This document shows positions 35,506-43,880 of a stretch of 64,000 nucleotides of DNA, in pieces. The notes beneath the pieces are model-generated. The model worked only from the letters and a program-made list of their open reading frames with translations, was not told the origin of the DNA and did not search any database. The first letter of the stretch is position 1, and each line of letters opens with the position of its first letter. Source of the stretch: Allobosea sp. (lineage in GTDB: Bacteria; Pseudomonadota; Alphaproteobacteria; Rhizobiales; Kaistiaceae). The translations under genes were made by a program, and so were the position numbers. Location of the stretch: positions 62,001 to 126,000 of the forward strand of contig JAFKFV010000016.1 of NCBI GenBank assembly GCA_017307955.1, read 5' to 3'.

Positions 35506-36798
35506 TCAGACCTCGGCGTCGGTCTTCACAGCCTTCAACTTGCCGATGCCGAGCACCTGCAGCGCGAGATGCTCGTAGAAGGGCTCGGACTTGCCGGCCT
35601 TGATCTTGCCGAGGAAATATTTCTCGAAGCCGATCTTGGCCATGTGCACCCATTTGCCCTCCGCCGACCAGTTGACGTTGCGCGGCGGGATCTGCGGCTG
35701 GGCGACGAAGGCGATGCCGGAATCGCCGAAATCGGCGAGGCAGACCGCGTTCCAGGTACCCTCGGCATTGGGCTTTTCGCCCCTGGCGAGGCGCGCGATG
35801 TTCTGCGCCGTCGCCGTCACCATGGATTCGATCATGAAGCCGGTCTTCGGCACGCCGACCGGGACCGGCGTCTTGCCCATGGGCGGGATGGCGACGCAGA
35901 CGCCGACGGCGAAGATCTCCGGAAAAGCCGGGTTCTGCTGGTGGCGGTCGACGATGACGAAGCCGCGCGGATTGGTGAGCCCCTCGATGCCGCGCACCGC
36001 CTCGACGCCGCGGAACGCCGGCAGGATCATGGAATAGGCGAAGGGCAGCGCATGCGTCGCCGCGACGCTGCCATCGGCCGCGATCTCGGAGACGGACATC
36101 GTCCCGGCCTCGACCTTGTCGATGCGGGCATTCGTCACCCATTTGATGTGCCGGTTGCGCATGGCGCTTTCCAGCATGCTCTTGGTGTCGCCGACGCCGT
36201 CGAGGCCGAGATGGCCGATATAGGGCTCGGCGGTGACGAAGGTCATCGGCACACGGTCGCGCACCCGTGCATCGCGCAGCGCCTTGTCGAGGATGAAGGC
36301 GAATTCGTAGGCAGGGCCGAAGCAGGAAGCGCCCTGCGCGGCCCCCACGATGACCGGTCCCGGATTGGCGATGAGCGCGTCGAAAGCGGGCTTCGCCGCC
36401 AGCGCATGATCGATATGGCAGACCGACTGCGTGAAATGCTCCGGCCCGAGCCCCTCGACCTCGTCGAAGGCGAGTTCCGGTCCCGTCGCGATGACGAGAT
36501 AGTCGTAGTCGACGCTCGATCCGTCCAGCATCTCCAGCCGCTTCTCGGCCGGATGAAGCCGCTTCGCTCCCGCCGGCAGGAACTCGATGCCGCGCCTCCG
36601 CATCACCGGGGCGAGATCGACGGTGATCGCCTCGCGGCTGCGCCAGCCGACGGCCACCCAGGGATTGGACGGCACGAAGGAATAGCTAGAGCCCTTGGCG
36701 ACGACGCAGACGCTGTGCTCGCGGCCGAGCGCCTCGCGCAGTTCATACGCCATGATCGTGCCGCCGAGACCGGCGCCGAGAACGACGACTTTCGACAT
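35506..36798 (-). CDS. sqr: Sulfide:quinone oxidoreductase
   Basis: A 430-residue FAD flavoprotein of the SQR family. N-terminal FAD loop VVLGAGLGGTIMAYEL, second Rossmann signature LVIATGPEL, and three cysteines at C127, C159 (GASCFG) and C353 (NAVCLADFG), positions like C128/C160/C356 of the acidophile SQR, plus C301. The C-terminal amphipathic region attaches to the membrane. It oxidises H2S, passing electrons to quinone and making persulfide or polysulfide. It is last gene of the minus-strand sulfide operon, with GGGAGG before the ATG. Confidence 0.9.
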   Translation of the reverse strand: MSKVVVLGAGLGGTIMAYELREALGREHSVCVVAKGSSYSFVPSNPWVAVGWRSREAITVDLAPVMRRRGIEFLPAGAKRLHPAEKRLEMLDGSSVDYDYLVIATGPELAFDEVEGLGPEHFTQSVCHIDHALAAKPAFDALIANPGPVIVGAAQGASCFGPAYEFAFILDKALRDARVRDRVPMTFVTAEPYIGHLGLDGVGDTKSMLESAMRNRHIKWVTNARIDKVEAGTMSVSEIAADGSVAATHALPFAYSMILPAFRGVEAVRGIEGLTNPRGFVIVDRHQQNPAFPEIFAVGVCVAIPPMGKTPVPVGVPKTGFMIESMVTATAQNIARLARGEKPNAEGTWNAVCLADFGDSGIAFVAQPQIPPRNVNWSAEGKWVHMAKIGFEKYFLGKIKAGKSEPFYEHLALQVLGIGKLKAVKTDAEV

Positions 36799-36837
36799 TT
36801 TATGTTCCTCCCATCGGGTGCCGGGTCCTGGCCCGGC

Positions 36838-37620
36838 TCAGAAGGCCGCGGCGGAGCGCACGGCGACATAGATCGCGACCACGAAGACGAGACCGGCGAA
36901 GAGCGAGCCGAGCAGGCCGCGGCTCTTCGAAAGATGGCTGGCGGAAAAGGCGCCCGCGACGCCGCCGCCGATGCCGCCCGCGATGAAGAGCCCGGCCAGC
37001 GGCCAGTCGACGAGGCCGGAAAACGAATAGTTGACGGCGGTGGTGAGGCCGAAGGCGGTGACGGCAACGAGCGACGAGCCGATCGCGTTGAGGAGCGGCA
37101 TGCCCGTCGCCGCGACGAGCCCCGGCACGATCAGGAAGCCGCCGCCGATGCCGAAGAAGCCGGACAGCACCCCTGTCGCCGCGCCGAAGCCGACCGTCTT
37201 GGGCGCGTTGACCATGGTGCAGACGGAGTGCGGATTCCCGGCCGCGCCACGGCGGCGGAACATCAGGACGCTGACGACCATCATCAGCAGCGCGAAGAGG
37301 AAGAGGAGCTTCTGCCCGTCGATCGCCTTGCCGACCGAAGAGCCGACAAAGGCGCCGGCGACGCCGGCCACGGAATAGACCGCGGCGCAGCGCCAGTTCA
37401 CATTGCCGCGCCGCGCATGGGCGAGGAGATTGGCGCCGGCATTGGCGGCGACCGCCAGCGCGCTGGTGCCGATGGCGATCTGCGGGCTCGGGACGCCGAC
37501 GAGATAGACCATCAGGGGAACCGCGAGGATCGAGCCGCCGCCGCCAAAGAGGCCGAGCGTGAACCCGACCAGGCCGCCGGACAGGAGGCCGAGCAGATAC
37601 TGGATGGGTTCGAGATGCAT
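36838..37620 (-). CDS. TauE/SafE-family sulfite/organosulfur exporter
   Basis: A 260-residue membrane protein with about eight helices and the TauE/SafE pattern: GLFGGGGSILAVPLMVYLVG near the N terminus and its repeat GFFGIGGGFLIVPGLV in the second half. These permeases export sulfite or sulfoacetate. In the sulfide regulon it would expel sulfite made by the persulfide dioxygenase. A GGGAG ribosome site is 7 bases upstream. The gene lies between the DUF442 gene and sqr on the same strand. Confidence 0.9.
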   Translation of the reverse strand: MHLEPIQYLLGLLSGGLVGFTLGLFGGGGSILAVPLMVYLVGVPSPQIAIGTSALAVAANAGANLLAHARRGNVNWRCAAVYSVAGVAGAFVGSSVGKAIDGQKLLFLFALLMMVVSVLMFRRRGAAGNPHSVCTMVNAPKTVGFGAATGVLSGFFGIGGGFLIVPGLVAATGMPLLNAIGSSLVAVTAFGLTTAVNYSFSGLVDWPLAGLFIAGGIGGGVAGAFSASHLSKSRGLLGSLFAGLVFVVAIYVAVRSAAAF

Positions 37621-37648
37621 GATCGGCTCCCGGCCGGAGGGAGGAGGC

Positions 37649-37984
37649 TCAGCGCGCCGCCTTCAGCGCCGCCGCATAGAGCGAGCCGGCGCGGCCGCCG
37701 GAGCGGCAGTAGCCGAACATCGGCTTCGGCATGGCCGCGAGCGCGTCGCCCATGCGGATGATCGCGCCCTCGCCGATCGAGCCGGAAATCGGGATCTGGA
37801 TGGCGGTCAGCCCGTTCTCGGCGGCGGCGCGCTCGATCTCGGAAAAGGCCGGCTGGCCGTGATCCTCGCCATCCGGCCGCGCGCAGAGGATGGACTTGAA
37901 GCCTGCGGCCGCGATGTCGCGCACCTCGGCAGGGGTGATCTGGCCGGAGACGGCGAAATCGCTGTCGATCATGCGATAGTTCAT
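37649..37984 (-). CDS. DUF442/TIGR01244 sulfur transferase-like protein
   Basis: A 111-residue protein of the TIGR01244 (DUF442) group, a cysteine-phosphatase-like fold with the active-site loop YCRSGGRAGSL (C-x5-R like). The same domain is fused to the MBL domain in Blh proteins of BigR operons; here the two halves are separate genes. It probably takes part in persulfide transfer. The ATG at 37984 was chosen since GAGAGAAG lies upstream; an upstream ATG at 38014 would add 10 residues of uncertain value. Confidence 0.82.
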   Translation of the reverse strand: MNYRMIDSDFAVSGQITPAEVRDIAAAGFKSILCARPDGEDHGQPAFSEIERAAAENGLTAIQIPISGSIGEGAIIRMGDALAAMPKPMFGYCRSGGRAGSLYAAALKAAR

Positions 37985-38030
37985 GGTCTTCTCTCGTCTG
38001 GTGAAGGGCCACATGGGGATGGTGTCTCGC

Positions 38031-38972
38031 TCAGAGTCCGTTGACGGGGACCTTCAGGAAGGTGCGGCCGGCCTCGTCCTTGGGCGGAAGCTGGCCGGCA
38101 CGCATGTTGACCTGAAGGGACGGGATGATGAGGCGCGGCATGGCGAGCGTGCGGTCGCGCGCCTCGCGCATCGCGACGAATTCCTCCTCGCCGATGCCGT
38201 CGCGCACATGGATGTTGTGGCGCCGCTCATCCGCGACCGTGGTCTCCCAGCTGATGTCGCGGCCGTTCGGACCGTAATCGTGGCACATGAACAGGCGCAC
38301 GGCGCCCGGCAGCGAGAGGATCCGCCGCATCGACCGGTAGAGAACCCGCGCGTCGCCGCCGGGGAAATCGGCCCTGGCCGAGCCGCCGTCGGGCATGAAC
38401 AGCGTGTCGCCGACAAAGGCCGCGTCGCCGACGACATGCGTCGTGCAGGCCGGCGTGTGGCCGGGCGTGAACAGCACATGGGCCGTCATCGTGCCGATCG
38501 CGTAGCTGTCGCCGTCGCGGAACAGGCGGTCGAACTGGCTGCCGTCGCGCTGGAACTCCGTCCCCTCGTTGAACACCTTGCCGAAGGTGTCCTGGACGGT
38601 GGTGATGTTCTCGCCGATGCCGAGCCGGCCGCCGAGCTTCGACTGGATATAGGGCGCGGCCGAGAGGTGATCGGCATGCACATGCGTCTCGATCAGCCAT
38701 TCCACCCGCCAGCCGGCAGCGCGGATATGGGCGATGATCGCATCGGCATGCCCATAGCTGATGCGACCCGAGGCATAATCGAAGTCCATGACCGAATCGA
38801 CGACCGCGCAGGCGTCGGATGCGGGATCGCGGACGACATAGCTGATGGTGTTGGTGGCCGGGTCGAAGAAGGGCACGACCTCCGGCTTCAATGCGAGGTC
38901 GACCTTGAACGGGATCGGAGCGGTTTCCATGTTGGCGCGATCCTTGTTCGGGCGTTCGGTCGGGACGGTCAT
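38031..38972 (-). CDS. MBL-fold persulfide-dioxygenase-like protein (Blh C-terminal type)
   Basis: A 313-residue metallo-beta-lactamase-fold protein: THVHADHLSAA metal motif, TPGHTPACTTHVVGDAAFVGDTLF, and CHDYGPNGRD, typical of ETHE1/Blh persulfide dioxygenases. It oxidises glutathione persulfide to sulfite and GSH with one Fe. It is first in the minus-strand operon MBL-DUF442-TauE-SQR, behind the palindrome shared with the divergent ArsR gene. The start at 38972 (TGGAGT upstream) is preferred; METAPIPF at 38930 is an alternative. Confidence 0.88.
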   Translation of the reverse strand: MTVPTERPNKDRANMETAPIPFKVDLALKPEVVPFFDPATNTISYVVRDPASDACAVVDSVMDFDYASGRISYGHADAIIAHIRAAGWRVEWLIETHVHADHLSAAPYIQSKLGGRLGIGENITTVQDTFGKVFNEGTEFQRDGSQFDRLFRDGDSYAIGTMTAHVLFTPGHTPACTTHVVGDAAFVGDTLFMPDGGSARADFPGGDARVLYRSMRRILSLPGAVRLFMCHDYGPNGRDISWETTVADERRHNIHVRDGIGEEEFVAMREARDRTLAMPRLIIPSLQVNMRAGQLPPKDEAGRTFLKVPVNGL

Positions 38973-39092
38973 CGATGCACTCCAGATCTCGTGTCGCCTC
39001 TGCTGCGGAGACCGCCTCCCGGCCCCGGCAAGGGTGGGCGAACCGGAGCGGGAGGCGGTTCCGGGCGGGGGACCCGGCCTCGGTTTCACTTG

Positions 39093-39118
39093 CATTCATA
39101 TATTCGAATGTTCTAATG
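39093..39118. promoter_or_regulatory. Putative BigR/SqrR operator between divergent sulfide genes
   Basis: An AT-rich 26-bp palindrome centred on ATTCGAAT, with outer CATT / AATG arms; 18 of 26 positions are symmetric. It ends 7 bases before the ArsR ATG and lies 121 bases upstream of the MBL start. Both directions would be repressed by one bound dimer, as known for BigR-type operons. Confidence 0.6.
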
Positions 39119-39125
39119 TGTCAAT

Positions 39126-39458
39126 ATGAAGATCGCCGAACTCGAACAGCGCGCCGATGAGGCCGCGGAACTGCTCGCCGCGATGGCCAACACCAAGCGG
39201 CTGCTGATCCTTTGCCATCTCCTGGAGGGCGAGCTCAGCGTCGGCGAACTCGTCGAGCGCGTGCAGCTCGCCCAGTCGCCGCTGTCGCAGCATCTCTCGA
39301 AGCTGAGGGCGCTGAAGCTGGTGGCGACGCGGCGCGATGGCCAGCAGGTGCTCTATCGCCTCGCCTCGACCGAGGTCGTGCGCGTGCTGACGACGCTGCA
39401 CGGCATCTATTGCGGCGGCGAGGCCGTTCCGGAAACCGCGATGGAGGCGGGAGAATGA
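39126..39458 (+). CDS. bigR: ArsR-family persulfide-sensing repressor (BigR/SqrR-like)
   Basis: A 110-residue winged-helix repressor with the recognition helix AQSPLSQHLSKLRALKLV and just two cysteines: C30 (RLLILCHL) and C96 (HGIYCGG). These are the positions of the two redox cysteines that form a tetrasulfide/disulfide in BigR and SqrR when exposed to H2S, which releases the DNA. Divergent from the sulfide operon across the palindrome, it should derepress that operon on sulfide exposure. Its stop overlaps the trxC start by 4 bases (ATGA). Assignment rests on the Cys pair plus context. Confidence 0.88.
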   Translation: MKIAELEQRADEAAELLAAMANTKRLLILCHLLEGELSVGELVERVQLAQSPLSQHLSKLRALKLVATRRDGQQVLYRLASTEVVRVLTTLHGIYCGGEAVPETAMEAGE

Positions 39459-39901
39459 GCGAGGACAGGATCGAGATCGTCTGCCCGCATTGCGGGGCGA
39501 TCAACCGCGTGCCCCGTGGCGCAGACCTCGGCGCCGGCAAATGCGGACGCTGCCATCAGGCACTGCTCGCCGGAGGACCGGTGGCCGCGACCGAGGAGAG
39601 CTTCGACCGCTTCGTTGCGCGCAACGAACTGCCGGTCGTCGTCGACTTCTGGGCGGCCTGGTGCGGCCCGTGCCGGGCGATGGCGCCCGTCTACGAGCGC
39701 GTGGCCGCCAGACTGGAGAAGGAGTTCCGCTTCCTCAAGGTGGACGCCGAAGCGGAGCCGCGGCTCGCGGCGCGCTATCAGATCCGCTCGATCCCGACGC
39801 TGATGATCCTGCACAAGGGGAAGGTCATCGCGCAGCGCGCCGGCGCCAGCGACGGCACCTCGCTGGAAGCCTGGCTCCGGCAGCACAAGGTCGCGGCCTG
39901 A
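39455..39901 (+). CDS. trxC: Thioredoxin 2 (zinc-ribbon thioredoxin)
   Basis: A 148-residue thioredoxin with an N-terminal zinc ribbon (CPHC at about 10-13 and CGRC at about 30-33) and a thioredoxin domain with WCGPC active site in DFWAAWCGPCRA. It is TrxC-type. Coupled to the sulfide-sensing repressor by an ATGA overlap, it is likely induced by sulfide and could reduce persulfides or oxidised cysteines. It converges on the next hypothetical gene with a 6-base gap. Confidence 0.93.
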   Translation: MSEDRIEIVCPHCGAINRVPRGADLGAGKCGRCHQALLAGGPVAATEESFDRFVARNELPVVVDFWAAWCGPCRAMAPVYERVAARLEKEFRFLKVDAEAEPRLAARYQIRSIPTLMILHKGKVIAQRAGASDGTSLEAWLRQHKVAA

Positions 39902-39907
39902 AGGCGG

Positions 39908-40267
39908 TCAGTCTTCCGCCTGCTGCAGGCGCAGCGCGTCGATGGCGCTGGCCAGGAGCTTGTCGAGCCGCTGCAGGAATTCGGTATGCGTCTCGAGCTC
40001 GTCGCGCCGCTTCTCGCCGCGCACGAGGAAGCGCTCGGCCTCGCGGATCATCTCCGAGTTGGAGCGCTCCTCCTCGCCGCTCCCCTCGATGACGTCGCCA
40101 TAGAGAAACGCGGCACGCGACCTGGCATCATCGAGACGGCTCAACAGGCCCTGCGTCTCGCTGCCGGCTTCGCCGAGCGCCCGCGTGACCGCCTGGTGGA
40201 TGGTGCTGAGCCGGTCGATGTCGCTGCGGAGATCGCGCTCCTTGGAACGGAAGCGGGGGAAAAGCAC
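39908..40267 (-). CDS. Hypothetical coiled-coil protein
   Basis: A 119-residue soluble protein starting with GTG (AGGA upstream). Almost wholly charged and helical: long runs of heptad-like Leu/Ile with Arg/Glu (DIDRLSTIHQAVTRALGE, and EEERSNSEMIREAERFLVR) suggest one or two long coiled-coil helices. No family recognised. No signal peptide or membrane segment. It lies beside trxC in convergent orientation. The 158 bases upstream to the next gene hold nothing else I can name. Confidence 0.6.
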   Translation of the reverse strand: MLFPRFRSKERDLRSDIDRLSTIHQAVTRALGEAGSETQGLLSRLDDARSRAAFLYGDVIEGSGEEERSNSEMIREAERFLVRGEKRRDELETHTEFLQRLDKLLASAIDALRLQQAED

Positions 40268-40425
40268 GTGGGGAATCCTGATCTTTCCGCTTCAATCAGC
40301 GGGCGGCCCTGAGCCTTGAACAATAGTGTCAGTCGTGACGCGCGCCAAGCCTGCTGGACGGCTCCGCATGCCCGTTGCGGCGGCGCGGCGTCCCCCGACG
40401 CCCGCGCCTGGCGGGAAAGCGCGCC

Positions 40426-40641
40426 CTAGCCTCGCGCCTGAGCCGAGGACTTCGACGATGCCGGCTTGGTGCTGCCAAGATCCTCGATCATGTGCTCGAC
40501 GGCCATGATCGCATTTTCGATATCGGATATCTTTCTGATGGCACTGTCGGTCGGCAGCATACCCGTCGTTGCAGCCTGGGTGATCAGCTTCTGTTGCTCT
40601 TCGACAAGTCGCGCCCTGAGCGCGACCAACTTCTTCTGCAT
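40426..40641 (-). CDS. Hypothetical small helical protein (71 aa)
   Basis: A 71-residue protein with a basic N-terminal helix (QKKLVALRARLVEEQQKLI), a central loop and a second helix rich in Ile/Glu, then a Ser/Ala tail. No family recognised. The case for a real gene is good: a consensus-like promoter (TTGCCG-16-TATAAT) ends 24 bases before the ATG, and GGAG lies 8 bases upstream. It may be a stress- or stationary-phase small protein; that is guesswork. Confidence 0.6.
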   Translation of the reverse strand: MQKKLVALRARLVEEQQKLITQAATTGMLPTDSAIRKISDIENAIMAVEHMIEDLGSTKPASSKSSAQARG

Positions 40642-40664
40642 AACGTCTACTCCGCGTCGGTCCT

Positions 40665-40692
40665 ATTATAGGCTTCGACACCACCCCGGCAA
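40665..40692 (-). promoter_or_regulatory. Consensus-like promoter of the 71-residue gene
   Basis: On the minus strand TTGCCG (40692-40687) and a perfect TATAAT (40670-40665) are separated by 16 bases. The expected transcript start is about 16 bases before the ATG at 40641, leaving room for the ribosome site only. Confidence 0.6.
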
Positions 40693-40789
40693 TCGGATTT
40701 CCATGCCACACCCGCGGCAACGGATCGTGCACCATGCCATCATCTGGTGCAGCGCAGCTTGATTTCGTCGGAGGATAGGTTGACGATTC

Positions 40790-41020
40790 ATGAATTGGAA
40801 TCAGTTGGCTGGGGTTAATCCGATGCTGCGTCGAATATTCCTCACCGAGGCGCTCGACAGGCTCGTCGAAGAAGGCCGCGTCAAGCGCCGGTCCAAGGCC
40901 TTCCGCATCATGACGCTGGTCATCGAGGACGGCGTCGCCGCGCTCGACGATACGCAGCGCAGGGTCTATGACCAAGTCCTCATCCCGCAGATCGAACGAC
41001 TTCACGCCGGCGTCAACTGA
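40790..41020 (+). CDS. Hypothetical small protein (76 aa)
   Basis: A 76-residue protein with an amphipathic helical N-terminal half (LRRIFLTEALDRLVEEGRVKRRS) and a second helical part (DDTQRRVYDQVLIPQIERL). No family recognised. A GGAGG lies upstream but 15 bases away; an internal ATG at 40823 has a better-spaced GGGG. Codon choice looks normal for the window. The 202 bases from here to the next gene contain no feature I can support. Confidence 0.45.
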   Translation: MNWNQLAGVNPMLRRIFLTEALDRLVEEGRVKRRSKAFRIMTLVIEDGVAALDDTQRRVYDQVLIPQIERLHAGVN

Positions 41021-41222
41021 CGCATCGCCGGCGGAAGGCGGCTGCCGAGAATTTCGTTCCGGCGGACACTCCGTTCGGCGGCGCTCGTCGCATTCCATTT
41101 CTTGAAAGACCGAGCGGCGAAGCAATCTGTTCCACAGATCGCTGCTAAGCGCCGCTGCGAGCGCCTTGAGGCCGGGAGCGCGACCGACTAGATCAGGGGT
41201 GTCCCCGCCGGAGGCCCCGATC

Positions 41223-42623
41223 ATGACTGGCACGACAAGCGCCACCCCCCTGCCCCGCCCCGTCCGTTCCAGCCTCGACCTCATCGGCCGCACGCCGATG
41301 GTCGAGCTGACGACCTTCGACACCGGCCCGTGCCGGCTGTTCGTGAAGCTCGAAAGCCAGAATCCCGGCGGCTCGATCAAGGACCGTATCGCGCTGTCGA
41401 TGATCGACGCGGCCGAGCGCGACGGGCGCCTGAAGCCCGGCGGCACGATCGTCGAGGCGACGGCGGGCAATACCGGCCTCGGCCTCGCCCAGGTGGCACT
41501 GCCGAAGGGCTACCGCCTGATCCTCGTCGTTCCCGACAAGATGTCGCGCGAGAAGGTGCAGCATCTGCGCGCCATCGGCGCCGACGTGCGCACGACGCGC
41601 TCCGACGTCGGCAAGGGCCACCCCGAATACTACCAGGACATGGCCGAGCGGATCGCCGCCGAGACGGGCGGCTTCTTCGTCAACCAGTTCGGCAACCCGG
41701 CCAACCCGCTCGCCCATGAGACGACGACGGGACCGGAGATCTTCGAGCAGCTCGATGGCGAGGTCGACGCGGTCGTGGTCGGCGTCGGCTCGGGCGGCAC
41801 GCTGTCGGGCCTCGGGCGCTTCTTCCGCCGCGTCTCGCCGTCAACCGAGATGGTGCTGGCCGATCCCAAGGGCTCGATCCTGGCGCCGCTCATCGAGACC
41901 GGGCAGATGATCGAGGCCGGCAGCTGGGCCGTCGAGGGCATCGGCGAGGATTTCGTGCCGCCGAACGCCGATCTTTCGCTGGTCCGCCGCGCCTTCACCA
42001 TCACCGATCGCGAGAGCATCGCCGCCGCGCGCGCGCTCCTGGCGCAGGAAGGCCTCCTCGCCGGCTCGTCCTCCGGCACGCTGCTCGCCGCAGCGCTGCG
42101 CTATTGCCGCGAGCAGACCGAGCCCAAGCGGGTCGTCACCTTCGTCTGCGATAGCGGCAACAAGTACCTCTCCAAGGTCTTCAACGATGTCTGGGTCGCG
42201 GAGCAGGGCCTCGTCGAGCGGCTGAAGCACGGCAATCTGCGCGACCTCGTGGCGCGCGGCTTCGCCGAGGGCGGCACGATCACCGTGGCGCCGACCGACA
42301 CGCTCGCCACCGCCTATGCGCGGATGCGCTCGGCCGACGTCTCGCAGCTTCCCGTCATCGAGGACGGCCGGCTCGTGGGTCTGCTCGACGAGAGCGACGT
42401 GCTCGGCGCACTGGGCCGCCTTCGCCGCTCGGGCGGCTCGGCGGGCAACAGCGTCGGCGACGCCATGGTCACCGAGCTCAACACCGTGCCGGCCACCGCG
42501 CCGGTCGATGTCCTGCCGCCGATCTTCGAGCGCAACGAGGTCGCCATCGTCATGGACGGCAGCGACTTCGTCGGCCTCATCACCCGCATCGACCTCATCA
42601 ACCATCTGAGACAGGCATCGTGA
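41223..42623 (+). CDS. Cystathionine beta-synthase with C-terminal CBS-domain pair
   Basis: A 466-residue enzyme. Residues 1-310 are a fold-type II PLP domain with the Schiff-base Lys K53 in NPGGSIKDR, ATAGNTGLGLA and the phosphate loop GSGGTLSGL; the C-terminal 120 residues hold two CBS motifs (VAPTDTLATAYARMRSADV and ELNTVPATAPVDVL). It condenses serine (or homocysteine) to cystathionine; it can also make H2S. CBS domains allow regulation by adenosyl ligands. The ATG at 41223 follows GGAGG by 9 bases. Its stop overlaps the next GTG start (GTGA). Confidence 0.9.
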   Translation: MTGTTSATPLPRPVRSSLDLIGRTPMVELTTFDTGPCRLFVKLESQNPGGSIKDRIALSMIDAAERDGRLKPGGTIVEATAGNTGLGLAQVALPKGYRLILVVPDKMSREKVQHLRAIGADVRTTRSDVGKGHPEYYQDMAERIAAETGGFFVNQFGNPANPLAHETTTGPEIFEQLDGEVDAVVVGVGSGGTLSGLGRFFRRVSPSTEMVLADPKGSILAPLIETGQMIEAGSWAVEGIGEDFVPPNADLSLVRRAFTITDRESIAAARALLAQEGLLAGSSSGTLLAAALRYCREQTEPKRVVTFVCDSGNKYLSKVFNDVWVAEQGLVERLKHGNLRDLVARGFAEGGTITVAPTDTLATAYARMRSADVSQLPVIEDGRLVGLLDESDVLGALGRLRRSGGSAGNSVGDAMVTELNTVPATAPVDVLPPIFERNEVAIVMDGSDFVGLITRIDLINHLRQAS

Positions 42624-43780
42624 CCGCATCGAACCGCCTCGCCTTCGCCACGCGCACCATCCATGGCGGGCAGAGCCACGATCCGCTGACCGGCGCGGTC
42701 ATGGTGCCGATCTACGCCACCTCGACCTATGCGCAGGAGAGCCCCGGCGTTCACAAGGGCTTCGAATATGCCCGCTCGCAGAACCCGACGCGCTTCGCCT
42801 TCGAGCGGGCGATCGCCGATCTCGAAAGCGGCAGTGCCGGCTTCGCCTTCGCCTCGGGCCTCGCGGCGATCGGCACCGTGCTCGAACTGCTCGACAGCGG
42901 CGCGCATGTCATCGCCACCGACGACATCTATGGCGGCACGTTCCGGTTGATGGAGCGGGTGCGCAAGCGCTCCGCCGGGCTCTCGATCAGCTTCGTCGAC
43001 GTGACCGACCTCGCCGCCATCGAGGCGGCGATCCGGCCGGAGACGCGCATGATCTGGGTCGAGTCGCCGACCAATCCGATGCTGCGCATCGTCGATCTCG
43101 AGGCGGTCGCGACGCTCGCCAAGCGTCATAACCTGATCGCGGTCGCCGACAACACCTTCGCCAGCCCCTATATCCAGCGCCCGCTGGAGATCGGCTTCGA
43201 CCTCGTCGTGCATTCGACGACGAAATATCTGAACGGCCATTCCGACATGGTCGGCGGCTGCGTGGCGGTCGGGCCGCGCGAGGATCTCGCCGAACAGCTC
43301 CGTTTCCTCCAGAACGCGGTCGGCGCGATCTCCGGACCCTTCGACTCGTTCCTGGCGCTGCGCGGCCTCAAGACGCTGGCGCTGCGCATGCAGCGGCATT
43401 CGGAAAACGGCATGGCGATCGCGCGCTGGCTCGAGGCGCGGAGCGATGTCGTCTCGGTCCGCTATCCCGGTCTCGAGAGTCATCCGCAGCATGCCCTCGC
43501 CAAGCGACAGATGCATGCCTTCGGCGGCATGATCACGGTCGAGTTCGACCGCGACCTCGCGGGGACGACGCGGTTCCTGGAGCGCGTCCGGCTCTTCGCC
43601 CTCGCCGAGAGCCTCGGCGGCGTCGAGAGCCTCATCGAGCATCCGGCCGTTATGACGCATGCCTCGATCCCGGCCGAGCAGCGGAAAGCGATCGGCATCT
43701 CGGACTCGCTGGTGCGCATCTCAGCCGGCATCGAGGACGCGCAGGATCTGATCGCCGACCTGGAGCAGGCGCTGGGCTGA
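42620..43780 (+). CDS. Cystathionine gamma-lyase/gamma-synthase family PLP enzyme
   Basis: A 386-residue Cys/Met metabolism PLP enzyme. Conserved blocks: ATRTIHGGQSHDPLTGAVMV at the start, SGLAAIGTVLELL, ESPTNPMLRIVDLEAV, and the PLP Lys K202 in STTKYLNGHSDMVGG. With the upstream CBS gene, coupled by a GTGA overlap, it forms the reverse transsulfuration pair homocysteine to cysteine, and it can release H2S. Whether it is a gamma-lyase or gamma-synthase cannot be decided by sequence; the CBS neighbour favours lyase. Confidence 0.9.
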   Translation: MTASNRLAFATRTIHGGQSHDPLTGAVMVPIYATSTYAQESPGVHKGFEYARSQNPTRFAFERAIADLESGSAGFAFASGLAAIGTVLELLDSGAHVIATDDIYGGTFRLMERVRKRSAGLSISFVDVTDLAAIEAAIRPETRMIWVESPTNPMLRIVDLEAVATLAKRHNLIAVADNTFASPYIQRPLEIGFDLVVHSTTKYLNGHSDMVGGCVAVGPREDLAEQLRFLQNAVGAISGPFDSFLALRGLKTLALRMQRHSENGMAIARWLEARSDVVSVRYPGLESHPQHALAKRQMHAFGGMITVEFDRDLAGTTRFLERVRLFALAESLGGVESLIEHPAVMTHASIPAEQRKAIGISDSLVRISAGIEDAQDLIADLEQALG

Positions 43781-43787
43781 CCTTTCC

Positions 43788-43880
43788 CTAGCGTCTGGTC
43801 CAGGCCTCGACGACGAACGCCAGCACGAAGAATGCAACCGACACCAGAAAGATCATCGTCGAGATGATCATCGGCTTCAT
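43788..43880 (-). CDS. Micro membrane protein (30 aa)
   Basis: A 30-residue peptide: an N-terminal MKP, a single 20-residue membrane helix (IISTMIFLVSVAFFVLAFVV) and a charged end WTRR. Its ATG overlaps the stop of the 46-residue ORF by 4 bases (ATGA), so it can be translated by coupling. It lies 8 bases from the convergent lyase. No family recognised. Such single-helix peptides usually bind and stabilise larger membrane complexes. Confidence 0.55.
   Translation of the reverse strand: MKPMIISTMIFLVSVAFFVLAFVVEAWTRR

Noticed and set aside
41021..41222. Possible SAM- or homocysteine-responsive riboswitch upstream of the CBS gene
   Set aside because: I could not find conserved riboswitch stems or motifs in these 202 bases.
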